The notes under the pieces: generated by a model
Seen by the model: only the letters and a program-made list of their open reading frames with translations
What the model was told of the DNA's origin: nothing
Database searches by the model: none
In this document: positions 1-8,902 of the stretch, in pieces
Numbering within the stretch: the stretch's first letter is position 1
Layout: each line of letters begins with the position of its first letter
From: Gracilaria domingensis
Taxonomy: Eukaryota > Rhodophyta > Florideophyceae > Gracilariales > Gracilariaceae
Length of the DNA: 64,000 nucleotides
Direction of reading: 5' to 3'
Assembly (NCBI GenBank): GCA_022539475.1
Contig: VCMS01000054.1
Coordinates: 1 to 64,000, forward strand
Program-made: the position numbers and the translations under genes

Positions 1-579
1 GTTGGGGTATCTACCTAAACACGACGACCCCTCCGCCGCGTCATGTTTTGGGCGATTTTTTGAAAAATGTGCGATTTTATGCCCGCGGGGCGGGGGTCAG
101 GTCGCGTTAGAGTACCTACCCTAACACGACCGACCCCCCCCCGCCCGCGGGCACGTTCTGGCCACATTCCGGAGTCTTCCCGGGACCTTCCAAAACACGC
201 CGCCCCGCAGTGATTTCGCTACACCCGGCCGCCGGTACGTTGGCGCCGCTGTCCACGTGCATTGGCGGGAGTTGGCTGTACATGAAAGTGAATGAGTGTA
301 CTCTTGACTACTATGCAAAGCATTTGAAGACCACGACTAGAGAGCGCGACCATTGCTCGCGTGAGTCATCATTGCGCGAACTCCACGACTCTAAAGCGTA
401 CAATCAGCGTGCGAGCGTCCACAAACAAGACACGGACGAGACTGGCAATGCGCTGGGAGGAGCTGCCGAAAGCGGGGGTGCCCAGCGTAAGTCGCCATTT
501 AAAGGCTCGCCTCCGTTCTTGTATCGTCCAGAGCGAGCGTATTGTTGACATACACCTTTCACTGCAATAGCTGTTCAAC
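1..579. other. Upstream non-coding region with a GC-rich direct repeat
   Basis: No convincing gene. A degenerate direct repeat is visible at about 7-41 and 113-150, each starting GTA-C/T-CTACC, passing through AACACGAC and ending in a C-rich GACCCC run. Short frames here show no protein-like features and overlap on both strands. The stretch before 580 would hold the promoter of the plus-strand locus, but no clear TATA box was identified. Confidence 0.4.
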
Positions 580-1386
580 ATGAAGCCAACTCGTGTTCGA
601 AAGCGTACGCAAAGCGTGACTGCTCGCACTCGGGGGAGCACTCGATCATTGCAAGGTGAAATGCGGGTTTCTCTGCAGATGGATATTGAGAATGAAGGAA
701 AGGTGATAGTCGGGGAAGCGTTGTTGCATGGAATTGGAAGTGTTCTACGCCACGAGTTGAACGGGAAGCAATTGGACCCAGGTCTTGTGGTGGTTCATAA
801 TATTCTCATCAGTCGAAGCGGTCAAACGTTCTACCCTTACCGGGCGGAGGGCCTGGATCTTCCACAATACATCCAGGATCTCCGGACGGCCGCTCCTTGG
901 GATGAGAAAATGATGGAACCGGTGGCAGCCAGCATTCCGGCATCCAAGCGACGAACGGTGAGCGCTATGAGTGAGGTGATGACGCCGACAAGCCGCACGG
1001 AGCCAATTCGAAGTTCATCAACAGCGAGAAGTAGCGCATCAGTAGCACCTCCGCGGGCCGGTCCATCGTCTGTTACGAAGCGGACTAAGGAGACGAGATC
1101 ATCCCCAGCTACGAAGCGGACACGTCAAACAAAGTCTACCTCCGCTACGAAGCCCACTGCGTCGAAAAGGGCATCTCCTGCGATGAATCAGACCGTCGAC
1201 ACAACGGGAACTTCTGCGTCGAAACAAACGGTTCAGCACGGTACGGCTGTGCAAGAAGAGGAAGATGAGATCATAAAAGGTCCCCTTCCAGACGCGGATG
1301 CGCAATCCGCACAAGGAGCTGGTCCATCTGTACCCAAACTGCAGCAGAAACTGCGGAGCAGCAGGACGATGACGTTGTGCTTCTGA
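580..1386 (+). CDS. Low-complexity N-terminal frame upstream of the ParB-like frame
   Basis: A 268-codon frame starting at ATG 580. Residues 30-110 look folded (for example GKVIVGEALLHGIGSVL and QTFYPYRAEGLDLPQYI), but I recognise no family. From about residue 125 it becomes Ser/Thr/Lys/Arg-rich, with imperfect repeats of the form ATKRT-x-x-T-x-S, then a short acidic stretch EEEDEI. This looks like a disordered, basic, possibly DNA-binding linker. Near 1330-1377 the protein-like reading passes to another frame: that frame already reads as an acidic stretch with DDDVV before the next frame's first ATG. This piece is therefore more likely the N-terminal part of a larger, now frameshifted protein than an independent gene. 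A short intron is a less likely alternative, since I see no good GT..AG pair of sensible size. Confidence 0.5.
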   Translation: MKPTRVRKRTQSVTARTRGSTRSLQGEMRVSLQMDIENEGKVIVGEALLHGIGSVLRHELNGKQLDPGLVVVHNILISRSGQTFYPYRAEGLDLPQYIQDLRTAAPWDEKMMEPVAASIPASKRRTVSAMSEVMTPTSRTEPIRSSSTARSSASVAPPRAGPSSVTKRTKETRSSPATKRTRQTKSTSATKPTASKRASPAMNQTVDTTGTSASKQTVQHGTAVQEEEDEIIKGPLPDADAQSAQGAGPSVPKLQQKLRSSRTMTLCF

Positions 1387-2345
1387 CCGAAAGAATGGCA
1401 CGTTCAAGTGTTTCTGGTGAGCGGTCTGGAACACAAGGGACACCTACTCGGAGCAAGACGTACAGACGAACTCGTCAGAAGGTACTAAAGGTGAACCTCA
1501 ATCACTACCGGATGGTTGTTGTTACTGTTGACATCACTCTGGTGGACACTCCGCCCAATTTACTCCGTGCAGGAAGTAAACGCTACGTTGAAGCCCTTGT
1601 GAAGAGTATGGAGGAGCGGGGGATATTGCAGTCGATGGGTTCTCCACTGGTGGCCTTACAAGATGCTACTACGGGAGAGAGGGATACTGAAAAGGGACGC
1701 CTAACGAAGAAGTGCTTCATTGTAGATGGCTTGCATCGTGTGAAAGCTATGCAATATTTGGCAGCGACTGGTGCACAGAAGTGGAAGCGATTAGCCAAGT
1801 TTTGGCGTTGCAATCTGCTGATACGAAGAGATGGGAGGCCCATTGGGATGAAGGAATTGTTATGTGTTGCTTCGTACCTCAATGAGTCGACGAGTACCAT
1901 GCGAAGGATGATGTTTGCAGACAGGATACACTCTATAGTTAGTGTGGTCGCCATTCTAATTGAAGATGTTGAGGGGGTGACGCCGGCAGACGTGGATCCT
2001 GTAGAAGTGACAGAAGTGTTGAAGGAGAGCCAACTGATTGGGACTGTGCAAGAGCGTCAGTATCTGAGATATGCCAATGTCGCCCTGCAACTCATGTCTC
2101 GTGAGGGAATGCTGGCCCATTTCAAGGATATATGTGAGACTGTGAGTGACATAGGTCTCACACATCTGTTACATACTCCGCTATATGTTTTGGATGCCCA
2201 GGAGTTTTCCTTCATTCTTGATTGTCTTCAGATGTTTCTATGGAGGGCAAGTCGACGAAGACAAAGCAATGGAAAAGCTTTGAGGAGGTTCGAGGTTTCT
2301 TTTATGATAGAGCAGTGTCTCTGTTCCGCGCGGCTAGAGCAGTGA
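1377..2345 (+). CDS. ParB/Srx-like nuclease-fold domain protein
   Basis: A 322-codon frame whose middle resembles the ParB/sulfiredoxin fold. A segment like ParB box I (RYVEALVKSMEERGILQ, about residues 72-88) is followed by the hallmark FIVDGLHRVKAMQYL (about residues 117-131), which corresponds to the ParB pattern of hydrophobics, DG-x-HR and an Ala-rich helix. In bacteria this fold acts in plasmid partitioning as a CTPase or nuclease. In phages and some eukaryotic systems it is found with DNA-modification enzymes. The C-terminal 190 residues are helical and unrecognised. The 3' end overlaps the next frame by 124 nt and the last ~40 residues look like read-out in the wrong frame, so the true protein may continue into the dioxygenase frame. 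The family call rests on motif shape only. Confidence 0.5.
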   Translation: MLLTERMARSSVSGERSGTQGTPTRSKTYRRTRQKVLKVNLNHYRMVVVTVDITLVDTPPNLLRAGSKRYVEALVKSMEERGILQSMGSPLVALQDATTGERDTEKGRLTKKCFIVDGLHRVKAMQYLAATGAQKWKRLAKFWRCNLLIRRDGRPIGMKELLCVASYLNESTSTMRRMMFADRIHSIVSVVAILIEDVEGVTPADVDPVEVTEVLKESQLIGTVQERQYLRYANVALQLMSREGMLAHFKDICETVSDIGLTHLLHTPLYVLDAQEFSFILDCLQMFLWRASRRRQSNGKALRRFEVSFMIEQCLCSARLEQ

Positions 2346-4498
2346 GGAATGAACTGAACGAGGAAGAGTCCATGGAAGTGTTCCTGAAACGCGAAGTCAG
2401 TCTTTCTGCTCCATCGAATGAAGATGACGTTGAAGACCCAGACAACAACGCAGCTGTGTATCAGTTCCTTTTGGGACAAGTTGTGAACTTCAACACATTG
2501 CCGCGTGTTCGGAGCAGGACGAACTCAATTAGAACTGCCACGACTTCCGTTCAGAATCGATTGCGGACGATGCTCAACGTAATTCCGCCCCCCGCACCAG
2601 TGAAGCAGTCCGTGACGAAGAGGAGGACTCCCGCTGCTGCTGCTGCAACATCTGCCAGTGAAGAAAGGGAGCCGCGAAGAAGTGCACGAGAACGGGCGCA
2701 GGTGAGTTCTAGGGAAATTGAGCACGGCCGAAATCGAGGTGCCATAGAAGTTCTGGATAGCTCTGAAGAAGAACAGCGGGCTCCGCCGAGGAAGAAACGG
2801 AGAAAGACTTTCACACAACAGATGAGATCTACTCTGAACAGCATGACACCGGATGACCTGATGTCTCAACTAAATGAACATGTGCTGAGAGGAAGGTCGA
2901 TGAAGGTTCAGTTCGTGGCATTGGGAGAGGGAGCGAATGCAGAGAACGCAGGCAGTTCTGCATTTGTGGATGACGATGAGCTTCTTTCTGTGACAGTTCC
3001 ACGGATTGTCACCGTCGAGAAAGATGCTGCGCCAGACGATCAGCAAGAGACAGGTGGGGGGTCATTTGATGACGAGTTACCTACAGCTCTTCCGGAATCT
3101 GAGGAGCACGGACTTGTTCGAGGTGACCCATATGATGGCCCACCGAACCCTTCATGGTGCGGGTATGCCAGGCTGAGACCGCAGGAATGGCAAGGGAAGA
3201 ACGTAATTGAGCACAAGGACCACTGGCTCAGAGTCATTCACTTGCAGAAGGGACATAGGTCGGAGCTGCTAAGTGTCTCGAATCTCAGAGATGTACACCA
3301 TCTTGTCTTTTGGCACGCTGCAAGGGCTGAACATCGCCTACGGGCGGAGACATTTGGTATGCAGTATCCTCGTACTCGACCGACAGGTATGGATGATGAA
3401 GAGGTGCTGTGGGTTGCTGCGAAGGAGCATGACGAATTTGGGCAAATGTTCTTCGCCCGAATGCAAGCTGAGCTAAGGCAGAATGGATATTGCGTGCTTG
3501 ATGGCTTTGCGACGGATAATGGTGTCTCTAAATGTGAGGAGTTCGAAGAGGTTCGGGAGTTCGGAGATGTGTCGGGGAAGTTGGTGGACTTCTTCGAGAA
3601 TGAGTATGGAGCGATGCCGGATATACGGAAAGGGGAGGAACAGAAGTCGTTTCTTCAAATAATCAACGATGATGAAGGATGGAAGGACGGTAGCGATGGA
3701 CCATTTGAGGGGAGAGTGATGTCGACACGTTGTAGTACGATGGAGAAGCCGGAGGATAATAATGAGGAGCTCAGGTGGGTTGTAAGGTCGCGTGCTTTAC
3801 TTGATGTTCGAATGGGTACAATTGCTGCGGCTTTGGGACTATGGGACAATGAAAGGGAAGCTGTGAAGATGTAAACTCCGAAAACTGGTGGTCGATTTCT
3901 GGGGACGACGAGAAAGTGCAAGCGCCAGACGCTGCACACCGACTTCAGTGGTCAGGTTACGAAGGAAACAATGAATACTGGCAACCCCGGATACTTTGTA
4001 ATGGCCTCTGGGAAAGAGGGCTTTCCTCTCTGGGTGAGCGCTGGAAGCCATCAACTGGTGGGGATGAACAACCAACAGTTGCGAGTGATATCGGAGGTGT
4101 ATCCAGCGAAGAAGATAATCATCCCACCGTACTCTGTATTCGTGGGCCGTGGTGATGTGACACATGCTGGAGCAAGTGGGAAGGACAAGGTGGATAGGCC
4201 CGAGTCTATGGATTTGCTGGTTAGATACCACATGTACATGGTATCAGAGGGCTACGCACTACCTGATGCTGTTCATCGGGTGCGGGATTTCCGACCCACG
4301 TTTGTCAATGGTGACGAGGAGGAGGAATCGGAGGATGAACTGCTGTCCGATAAGGAGGGTGGGGCGGTTGACATGGACGAAGACTAAGTGGTCGTGGAGA
4401 TTGGTGTGGAAGCGGACGCCGGTAGAACCGAAGTGCTCGAGAGTAGTAGTGATGACGATTTGCCAATAATGAGGCTGCGAGCGCCTCGAAGTGGATGA
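2222..4498 (+). pseudogene. 2-oxoglutarate/Fe(II) dioxygenase-like protein, interrupted by in-frame TAA
   Basis: The frame opens after TGA 2219-2221; the first ATG is near 2240. The first ~330 residues are mostly disordered, with basic runs such as PRKKRRKTF (possible nuclear localisation signal). The oxygenase part starts near 3430 with ELRQNGYCVLDGFA, a typical first strand of the phytanoyl-CoA/prolyl-hydroxylase type fold. TAA 3872-3874 then interrupts, but the same frame continues at once with TPKTGGRFL and QTLHTDF, giving the HxD iron ligands (His codon 3935, Asp codon 3941). The distal His lies in GDVTHAGAS (codon 4163) and the 2OG-binding Arg in LVRYHMYMV (codon 4223). A second TAA at 4385-4387 is followed by 36 more coding-like acidic codons to TGA 4496-4498. 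All catalytic residues survive, so the damage looks recent. A 42-nt GT..AG intron could remove the first TAA, but it would also remove well-formed protein sequence, so I prefer nonsense mutation. Confidence 0.55.
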
Positions 4499-4762
4499 GA
4501 ATGAGATGATTAGTAAATTATGTGTGTCTTGCGATTATTAAGAGTAGTATACTATTACAAGGCTATACATATGAACATAGAAAAGGTGCGGCAGGCTGGT
4601 AATTGAACAAATGTCAAACGTCTTTGGTCCTGTTGCGTCTAATTGCAACATGCCAAATGCTCGGTATCGTTAACATCATTGGTGGCACCAGTCAATTCGC
4701 AATTGAACATGTAGCGTCCTAACGTTTCTGAAACTGCACTTAAGGTTGCTTTTAAGAGAAGT

Positions 4763-5674
4763 ATGAAACTGAGATGTCTATACAGTTCCTGTCTATGCGG
4801 TACTTGTGGCAGTATGGTGACTGTATCAGGAAAAATGGCAAAGGAACAGAGAGACTTGGCGGAAATTTCACCAAATACCTTGTCTAAGTTCATATATGCC
4901 AATGGTTACGGTATATTAAGTTCCGTTGATGGAACGTTGAGAAGAGAAGGAGAGTCAATTCCAGAAGAAGTTGTGAAGTGTATGAAGTTCATTGACGAAC
5001 GTGTTGGTTTCGGACTTGTCACAGGGGGTGATGTGGGCGACGTGGAGGGGGAAATGGAAGGACTCGGAGACTATAAGTTTGGTGTCTCGGCGAATCATGG
5101 AGCTTTCCTGCGTTTCTCTGACGAGAGGGAAATTAAGGGTGCATTCAATGATCACACCCTTGACCACACTGTTGATGGACTACTGTTCCTGGCAAGGGAT
5201 TTGAATAGGAGGCATGGTATTGTGAATGATGATGACAAGGGGTTCGTGGAGACCAGAAGTGATAGTGGCCTTCCCAATTTCGTGTGCAACAAACTATGGC
5301 AGTGGAAAGAAGAAGTGGATTCTGCTATTGGGGACCTGTTGCAGAAGATGGATGCGTTTGTTATCTATCCCGGCGATAAAAGTTGCGAAATTGTGGACAA
5401 GCGATACACAAAAGGAAGCGGAGGAGAAAATGTTGTGGATAATGAACCGAGATTTATTGATACGGATGACGTCGTGACGTTCGGAAGTGCTTTGAGCGAC
5501 GGGCCTTTGCATGAGGTAGGCGTGTACGGCGTTCACGTCAAAGAAGATTGTATCCCGGGTGGAGTACACAACCTGTTCGAAAGCGTGGAGGATGTACATT
5601 CGAGAATTATGTTGGTGGCTCTGTTGTACGGCTACGAGGAAAAGCAGCACGATAAAAACCACCATGATTCATAA
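4763..5674 (+). CDS. HAD-type sugar-phosphatase-like protein lacking the nucleophilic Asp
   Basis: A 303-codon frame, paralogous along its whole length to the convergent gene at 5727-6599. HAD order is kept: motif I region LSSVDGTLRREGE, motif II FGLVTGGD, a lysine segment QWKEEVD, and motif IV region FGSALSDGPLHEVG. In the partner motif I reads ISDVDGTL, so the first Asp, the phospho-enzyme nucleophile of the HAD family, is Ser here. The Gly-Arg-Asp after motif II is also changed (TGGD against TGRD) and motif IV has SD where the partner has ND. The frame stays open despite this, so it is either a recent pseudogene or a pseudoenzyme with a binding or regulatory role. ATG 4763 is the first start; ATG 4835 (MAKEQRDL) fits the partner's length better. 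Cap-domain layout resembles trehalose-phosphatase/Cof (HAD-IIB) proteins; the substrate is unknown. Confidence 0.7.
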   Translation: MKLRCLYSSCLCGTCGSMVTVSGKMAKEQRDLAEISPNTLSKFIYANGYGILSSVDGTLRREGESIPEEVVKCMKFIDERVGFGLVTGGDVGDVEGEMEGLGDYKFGVSANHGAFLRFSDEREIKGAFNDHTLDHTVDGLLFLARDLNRRHGIVNDDDKGFVETRSDSGLPNFVCNKLWQWKEEVDSAIGDLLQKMDAFVIYPGDKSCEIVDKRYTKGSGGENVVDNEPRFIDTDDVVTFGSALSDGPLHEVGVYGVHVKEDCIPGGVHNLFESVEDVHSRIMLVALLYGYEEKQHDKNHHDS

Positions 5675-5726
5675 AAGGGTATTGAGATATACACGACACT
5701 TTTATTACTGAGATCTCATATCATAG

Positions 5727-6599
5727 CTAAGTATTAAAGGCATCGTAGCACTTGAAACAAATTCCAAGAGCATTTCTAAACCTTTGACACTTGCATTTTC
5801 TGTACCCGTACAGTTCTGCCACCCTTCTGATGGTCTCATGCACGTCCTCCACGCCATCAACAAGATATGTTACCGCTGCTGGATGGTCTTCTCCCTCCAC
5901 ATGAACTGCCAGGGTTGCCATTTCATATAGAGGGCCATCATTGGAAGCATTCCCGAAAGCAACGATTAAATGTGTGTCGAACTGGGGGTCGTTTTCAACC
6001 AAGGCTAGCGCCCCACTATTTTTCGTGAAACGAATGTCCCCTATGTCACAGTTTTCATCTTGAGGGTACGCAACCAGGTTCGGAAAGGATGTCAACACTT
6101 TTGAAATACCGGAGTTAACTTCTGTTTTCCACTTCGACAGTCCATTGTACGTGAAGTTAGGGAGTCCACTGTCTTTTCTAGTGCTCACCACTGCTTGTTG
6201 ACGCTCTTCGTGAAGTTCGTGCGATTCATTTAAGGAGAGTACAAGTCTCTCAAGTTCGGCTGCACATCTTTCGTAACCTTCCCTGTCAAGGTCCTGATCA
6301 ATTTCGGTACCATTGGATAATCTCACCCGTGCGCCTTGGTTTCCAGAGATGCCAAAAGTGTAGCCACCCAGGTGCTCCATGAAACTCTCGGCATCCTCTA
6401 TATCTCGCCCAGTAGCAATTCCGAAACCAACGCGTGCGTTGATGTACTTCATGCATTTGACTGTTTCGGCAGGAATGTTCTCCCCAGCTCTTTTCAGAGT
6501 ACCGTCAACATCACTAATCACGGCGTAGCCATTTTCGAATATTTCGTTAGCCAGCTGCTGAGGAGTTACTTCTTGGGCTCTAACTTCCGAGTTATACAT
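5727..6599 (-). CDS. HAD-IIB sugar-phosphatase-like enzyme (trehalose-phosphatase/Cof type)
   Basis: An intact frame read from ATG 6599 to TAA 5727, about 290 residues. Motif I is VISDVDGTLKRAGE with both catalytic Asp residues. Motif II is FGIATGRD. The cap region contains ISGNQGARVRL, like the NHG/EHG segment of trehalose phosphatases. The lysine region is KWKTEVN, and motif IV is AFGNASNDGPLYEMA with the acidic metal ligand. The C-terminal helix VEDVHETIRRVAELYGY matches the last helix of OtsB-type proteins. Expected chemistry is Mg-dependent removal of phosphate from a sugar phosphate by a cytosolic enzyme; the substrate cannot be read from sequence. Open frame continues upstream of ATG 6599 but without another ATG, so 6599 is the likely start. 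It sits tail-to-tail with its degenerate paralogue, only 52 nt apart. Confidence 0.8.
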   Translation of the reverse strand: MYNSEVRAQEVTPQQLANEIFENGYAVISDVDGTLKRAGENIPAETVKCMKYINARVGFGIATGRDIEDAESFMEHLGGYTFGISGNQGARVRLSNGTEIDQDLDREGYERCAAELERLVLSLNESHELHEERQQAVVSTRKDSGLPNFTYNGLSKWKTEVNSGISKVLTSFPNLVAYPQDENCDIGDIRFTKNSGALALVENDPQFDTHLIVAFGNASNDGPLYEMATLAVHVEGEDHPAAVTYLVDGVEDVHETIRRVAELYGYRKCKCQRFRNALGICFKCYDAFNT

Positions 6600-7195
6600 G
6601 TTTTGAAAGCTTTCGAAAGGGTTCGTTTTGCAAATGGGTGTGGGTATACGAATGAGAAGGATGTGATTGATGTTCACAAGGTGTTTCGTAGTATAAAAAG
6701 AGTCTAAGAACGACCATATACGGGTATTGTAGTACTGTTTTAAAACGTTACTACGACGAGAAGCTTTTGCATCGATTTACAGTAAAGAAAGGATGATTTA
6801 GTCATAATTTATATGTACGGGTTCAAGTGGGTAAAGAAAACTGTAAATATCTTTAACATGAGCTTAGAAATCAAGAAGAGTAAAACAACCTCCATTATGG
6901 GTTGAAACCCATAAAAGGTTTACCTTACTTCATACGGGTGCCCCAAGTAATGCAAACGCTTAGTTCTTCAGAAATATCACAATTTTTGTACTTGTCTCGT
7001 TACTAGTATCGTGCACTTTAATGATATGGAATGACCATTTTCTATCTAGCAAAATCTTAGCGAAGTATTAGTGATAACGGATGTAGGATTTAAAGGAGCA
7101 TATTTGAACCACAGAAGGACGAACAATATAAGTAATGTAATAGGAACAGGTCATTTCGATAAAGTAACTTTTATGTCTAACTATGTCTAAAAGGT
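6600..7195. other. AT-rich spacer between two minus-strand genes
   Basis: No gene seen. AT-rich sequence holding the promoter of the minus-strand HAD gene and the 3' flank of the ketopantoate-reductase-like gene. A TATA-like run on the minus strand is possible near 6690-6700 (TATAAAAAGAG on the plus strand), but nothing decisive was found. Confidence 0.35.
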
Positions 7196-8117
7196 TCAGA
7201 ACACCGAAAAGTCATGTGTTCTAACCTCAAAGCTGGGGGATAACTTTTCCTTAACAACGTTGACGTAGTTTGTATGAAAAGGAGCGGGGTCACCGCCTAC
7301 AATGTTTCTTTCTTGGCGGGAAAAGTCGTAGAAGTACGCGTTCCTAAACTGAAAGTCGGAGAAAGAAGTAGGGAAGCCAATGAGAGTTTTCCCATATGCA
7401 AGAAGTCGCCCAACGGTCTCTTCCAGGTTGAAAGTAGTACCTGTCTTAAGCGAAACTATCTTCAACAGCTCTTTCATTATTGTGAGCACAACCGTACTGC
7501 ACTCCGTAGCGACTACGTCCATAGGAATGAAACCTCTTGAGGCCCCGACGATGTTGAACGCTGATAGCCACACGAGCTTCTCATAATAGCTTACGAGAAA
7601 TGTGTCTTCGTCGACAACCCCGCAAGTGAGACCCATAGACTTAAACCTGTCTCCAACGTTGGAGGGCCACTTTCCTGTTGCGACAGTGAGACCATCCGGA
7701 CTTTGAGGAGTGACACCATCCTGCGGAGCTGCGTTTCTTGAGAGGACACCAACGTATAGCACAACTTTTGAACATTTCTCCACACCGAGCTTCGAAACTA
7801 ATGGTATGATGTCTCCATTCTGGAAGAAAACGAGATTCTCTCTGAGCGAATAAGGGCAAGCCTGAATTACGGTCTCCAGGGTGTTCGTTCTTCCACAAAA
7901 CTAGTATCGGTACATCAGAAAGATGAGAGGTAGCAGCCATGCTGCAGAATTCGTGTGCGTAAATGACCGTATCTTCTTCGTTCGCCAGCATGGTACCTAT
8001 ACGCCCCCTTCCAACAATAACGGCCCGAGTCCTTCGGGCGGGAGATGAGGCCTGAGGGACGTCAGAGTATCTGAGACTCGGAGGCGGACTGGGAGGCATG
8101 TCGGACTGGGAGTTCAT
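7196..8117 (-). pseudogene. Ketopantoate-reductase-like (PanE/ApbA-type Rossmann) protein, one frameshift
   Basis: Read from ATG 8117. After a Pro/Ser-rich start (MNSQSDMPPSPPPS, perhaps part of a targeting peptide) comes the Rossmann motif AVIVGRGRIGTML (GxGxxG), then VPILVLWKNE, equivalent to the strand before TRNDDL in this family. Between about 7878 and 7900 the reading moves to another frame, which carries LETVIQACPYSLRENLVFFQ and NGDIIPL, then SPDGLTVATGKWPSNV, the helical YEKLVWLSAFNIVGASRG and LLAYGKTLIGFPTSFSDFQF, ending at TGA 7196. This full motif order matches a plant/algal family of putative ketopantoate reductase relatives of unknown substrate. Only one frameshift separates the halves and the rest is well preserved, so a sequencing error or a very recent lesion is possible. 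Neighbours give no pathway hint. Confidence 0.65.
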
Positions 8118-8514
8118 TGCAAGTGTTCGAATGTTTTTGTGTGACGATAGAAATGAAAGATGGGGCGGAGAACTGCTGGGGTAAAGAGTGATACTTAAGT
8201 ACAAACGGTTGGGAAGCGCAGAACGGGAACATGGTTCACTTTGTGAAAGTGAGCGAAATGTAGGATATGTGATTGTACTGAATGAATGATTGGGCTTGTA
8301 TGAGACGACAAGCCACAAAGTGTGATGATGTTTTATGAAAGGTAGGTGGAAGAGTAGAAAGTGTGCAATGAATGAAACTGATTTCGAACCTGAGTTGTAA
8401 AGTAGTTGTAAAGTACGAGTTGCGGGGAGCTTGAATACAGGATGAAAGGAGCCATTTTGGCTTCATAAATGACGTGAACGGGTTTTATAGCTTCACTCGG
8501 ATTGCCATAATTAA

Positions 8515-8835
8515 AAGGATGGAGTTGGATTGCGCCCGAATACGTTTATAAAGGTCGTAGAAGCACTTATGAAGGAAGGAGTTGTAGACATGTTATTGTT
8601 GATGACGGTGGAGCCAGGGTTTGGAGGACAGGCGTTTATGGAGGGTGTTCTTGATAAGGTGCGACATGCAAGGAAGTTGTACCCAAGAATAGGGATACAG
8701 GTGGATGAAGGTATTGGACTGAGTACTGTGAAAGCAGTAGTGAAGGCCGGTGCAAACATTTCAGTTGCAGGATCTGCCATCTTTGGCTCGAGTAACCCAG
8801 CTCATGTCATAGCTGGTTTTCGAAAGGTTGGTTAG
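8515..8835 (+). pseudogene. Ribulose-phosphate 3-epimerase, C-terminal fragment
   Basis: Open from just after TAA 8512-8514 to TAG 8833-8835. It shows VGLRPNTF, then the diagnostic LLMTVEPGFGGQAFM (family VMTVEPGFGGQKFM), IGIQVDEGIGLSTV (family QVDGGV) and AGANISVAGSAIFGSSNP. This is the last ~100 of about 220 residues of the TIM barrel, with the phosphate-binding loops present. The enzyme interconverts ribulose-5-P and xylulose-5-P in the pentose phosphate and Calvin cycles. The N-terminal half, including the first metal-binding His residues, is not found upstream, where minus-strand sequence lies. QVDGG has become QVDEG. TTAAAAG just before GATGGAG could be a splice acceptor, but a matching first exon is not visible, so a truncated gene copy is more likely. 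Confidence 0.75.
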
Positions 8836-8902
8836 AGATAGTAGCATAAAATTATTGTTTATTACATTGTTACCTTTACGTGTTATCACAACTAAATTCT
8901 CC

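Noticed and set aside
210-548. 112-codon plus-strand frame before the ParB-like locus
   Set aside because: No protein-like pattern and overlapped by competing frames on both strands.
3871-3912. 42-nt GT..AG intron removing the first TAA of the oxygenase
   Set aside because: It would delete TPKTGGRFLG, which reads as normal family-like protein sequence just before the HxD motif, and 42 nt is extremely short.
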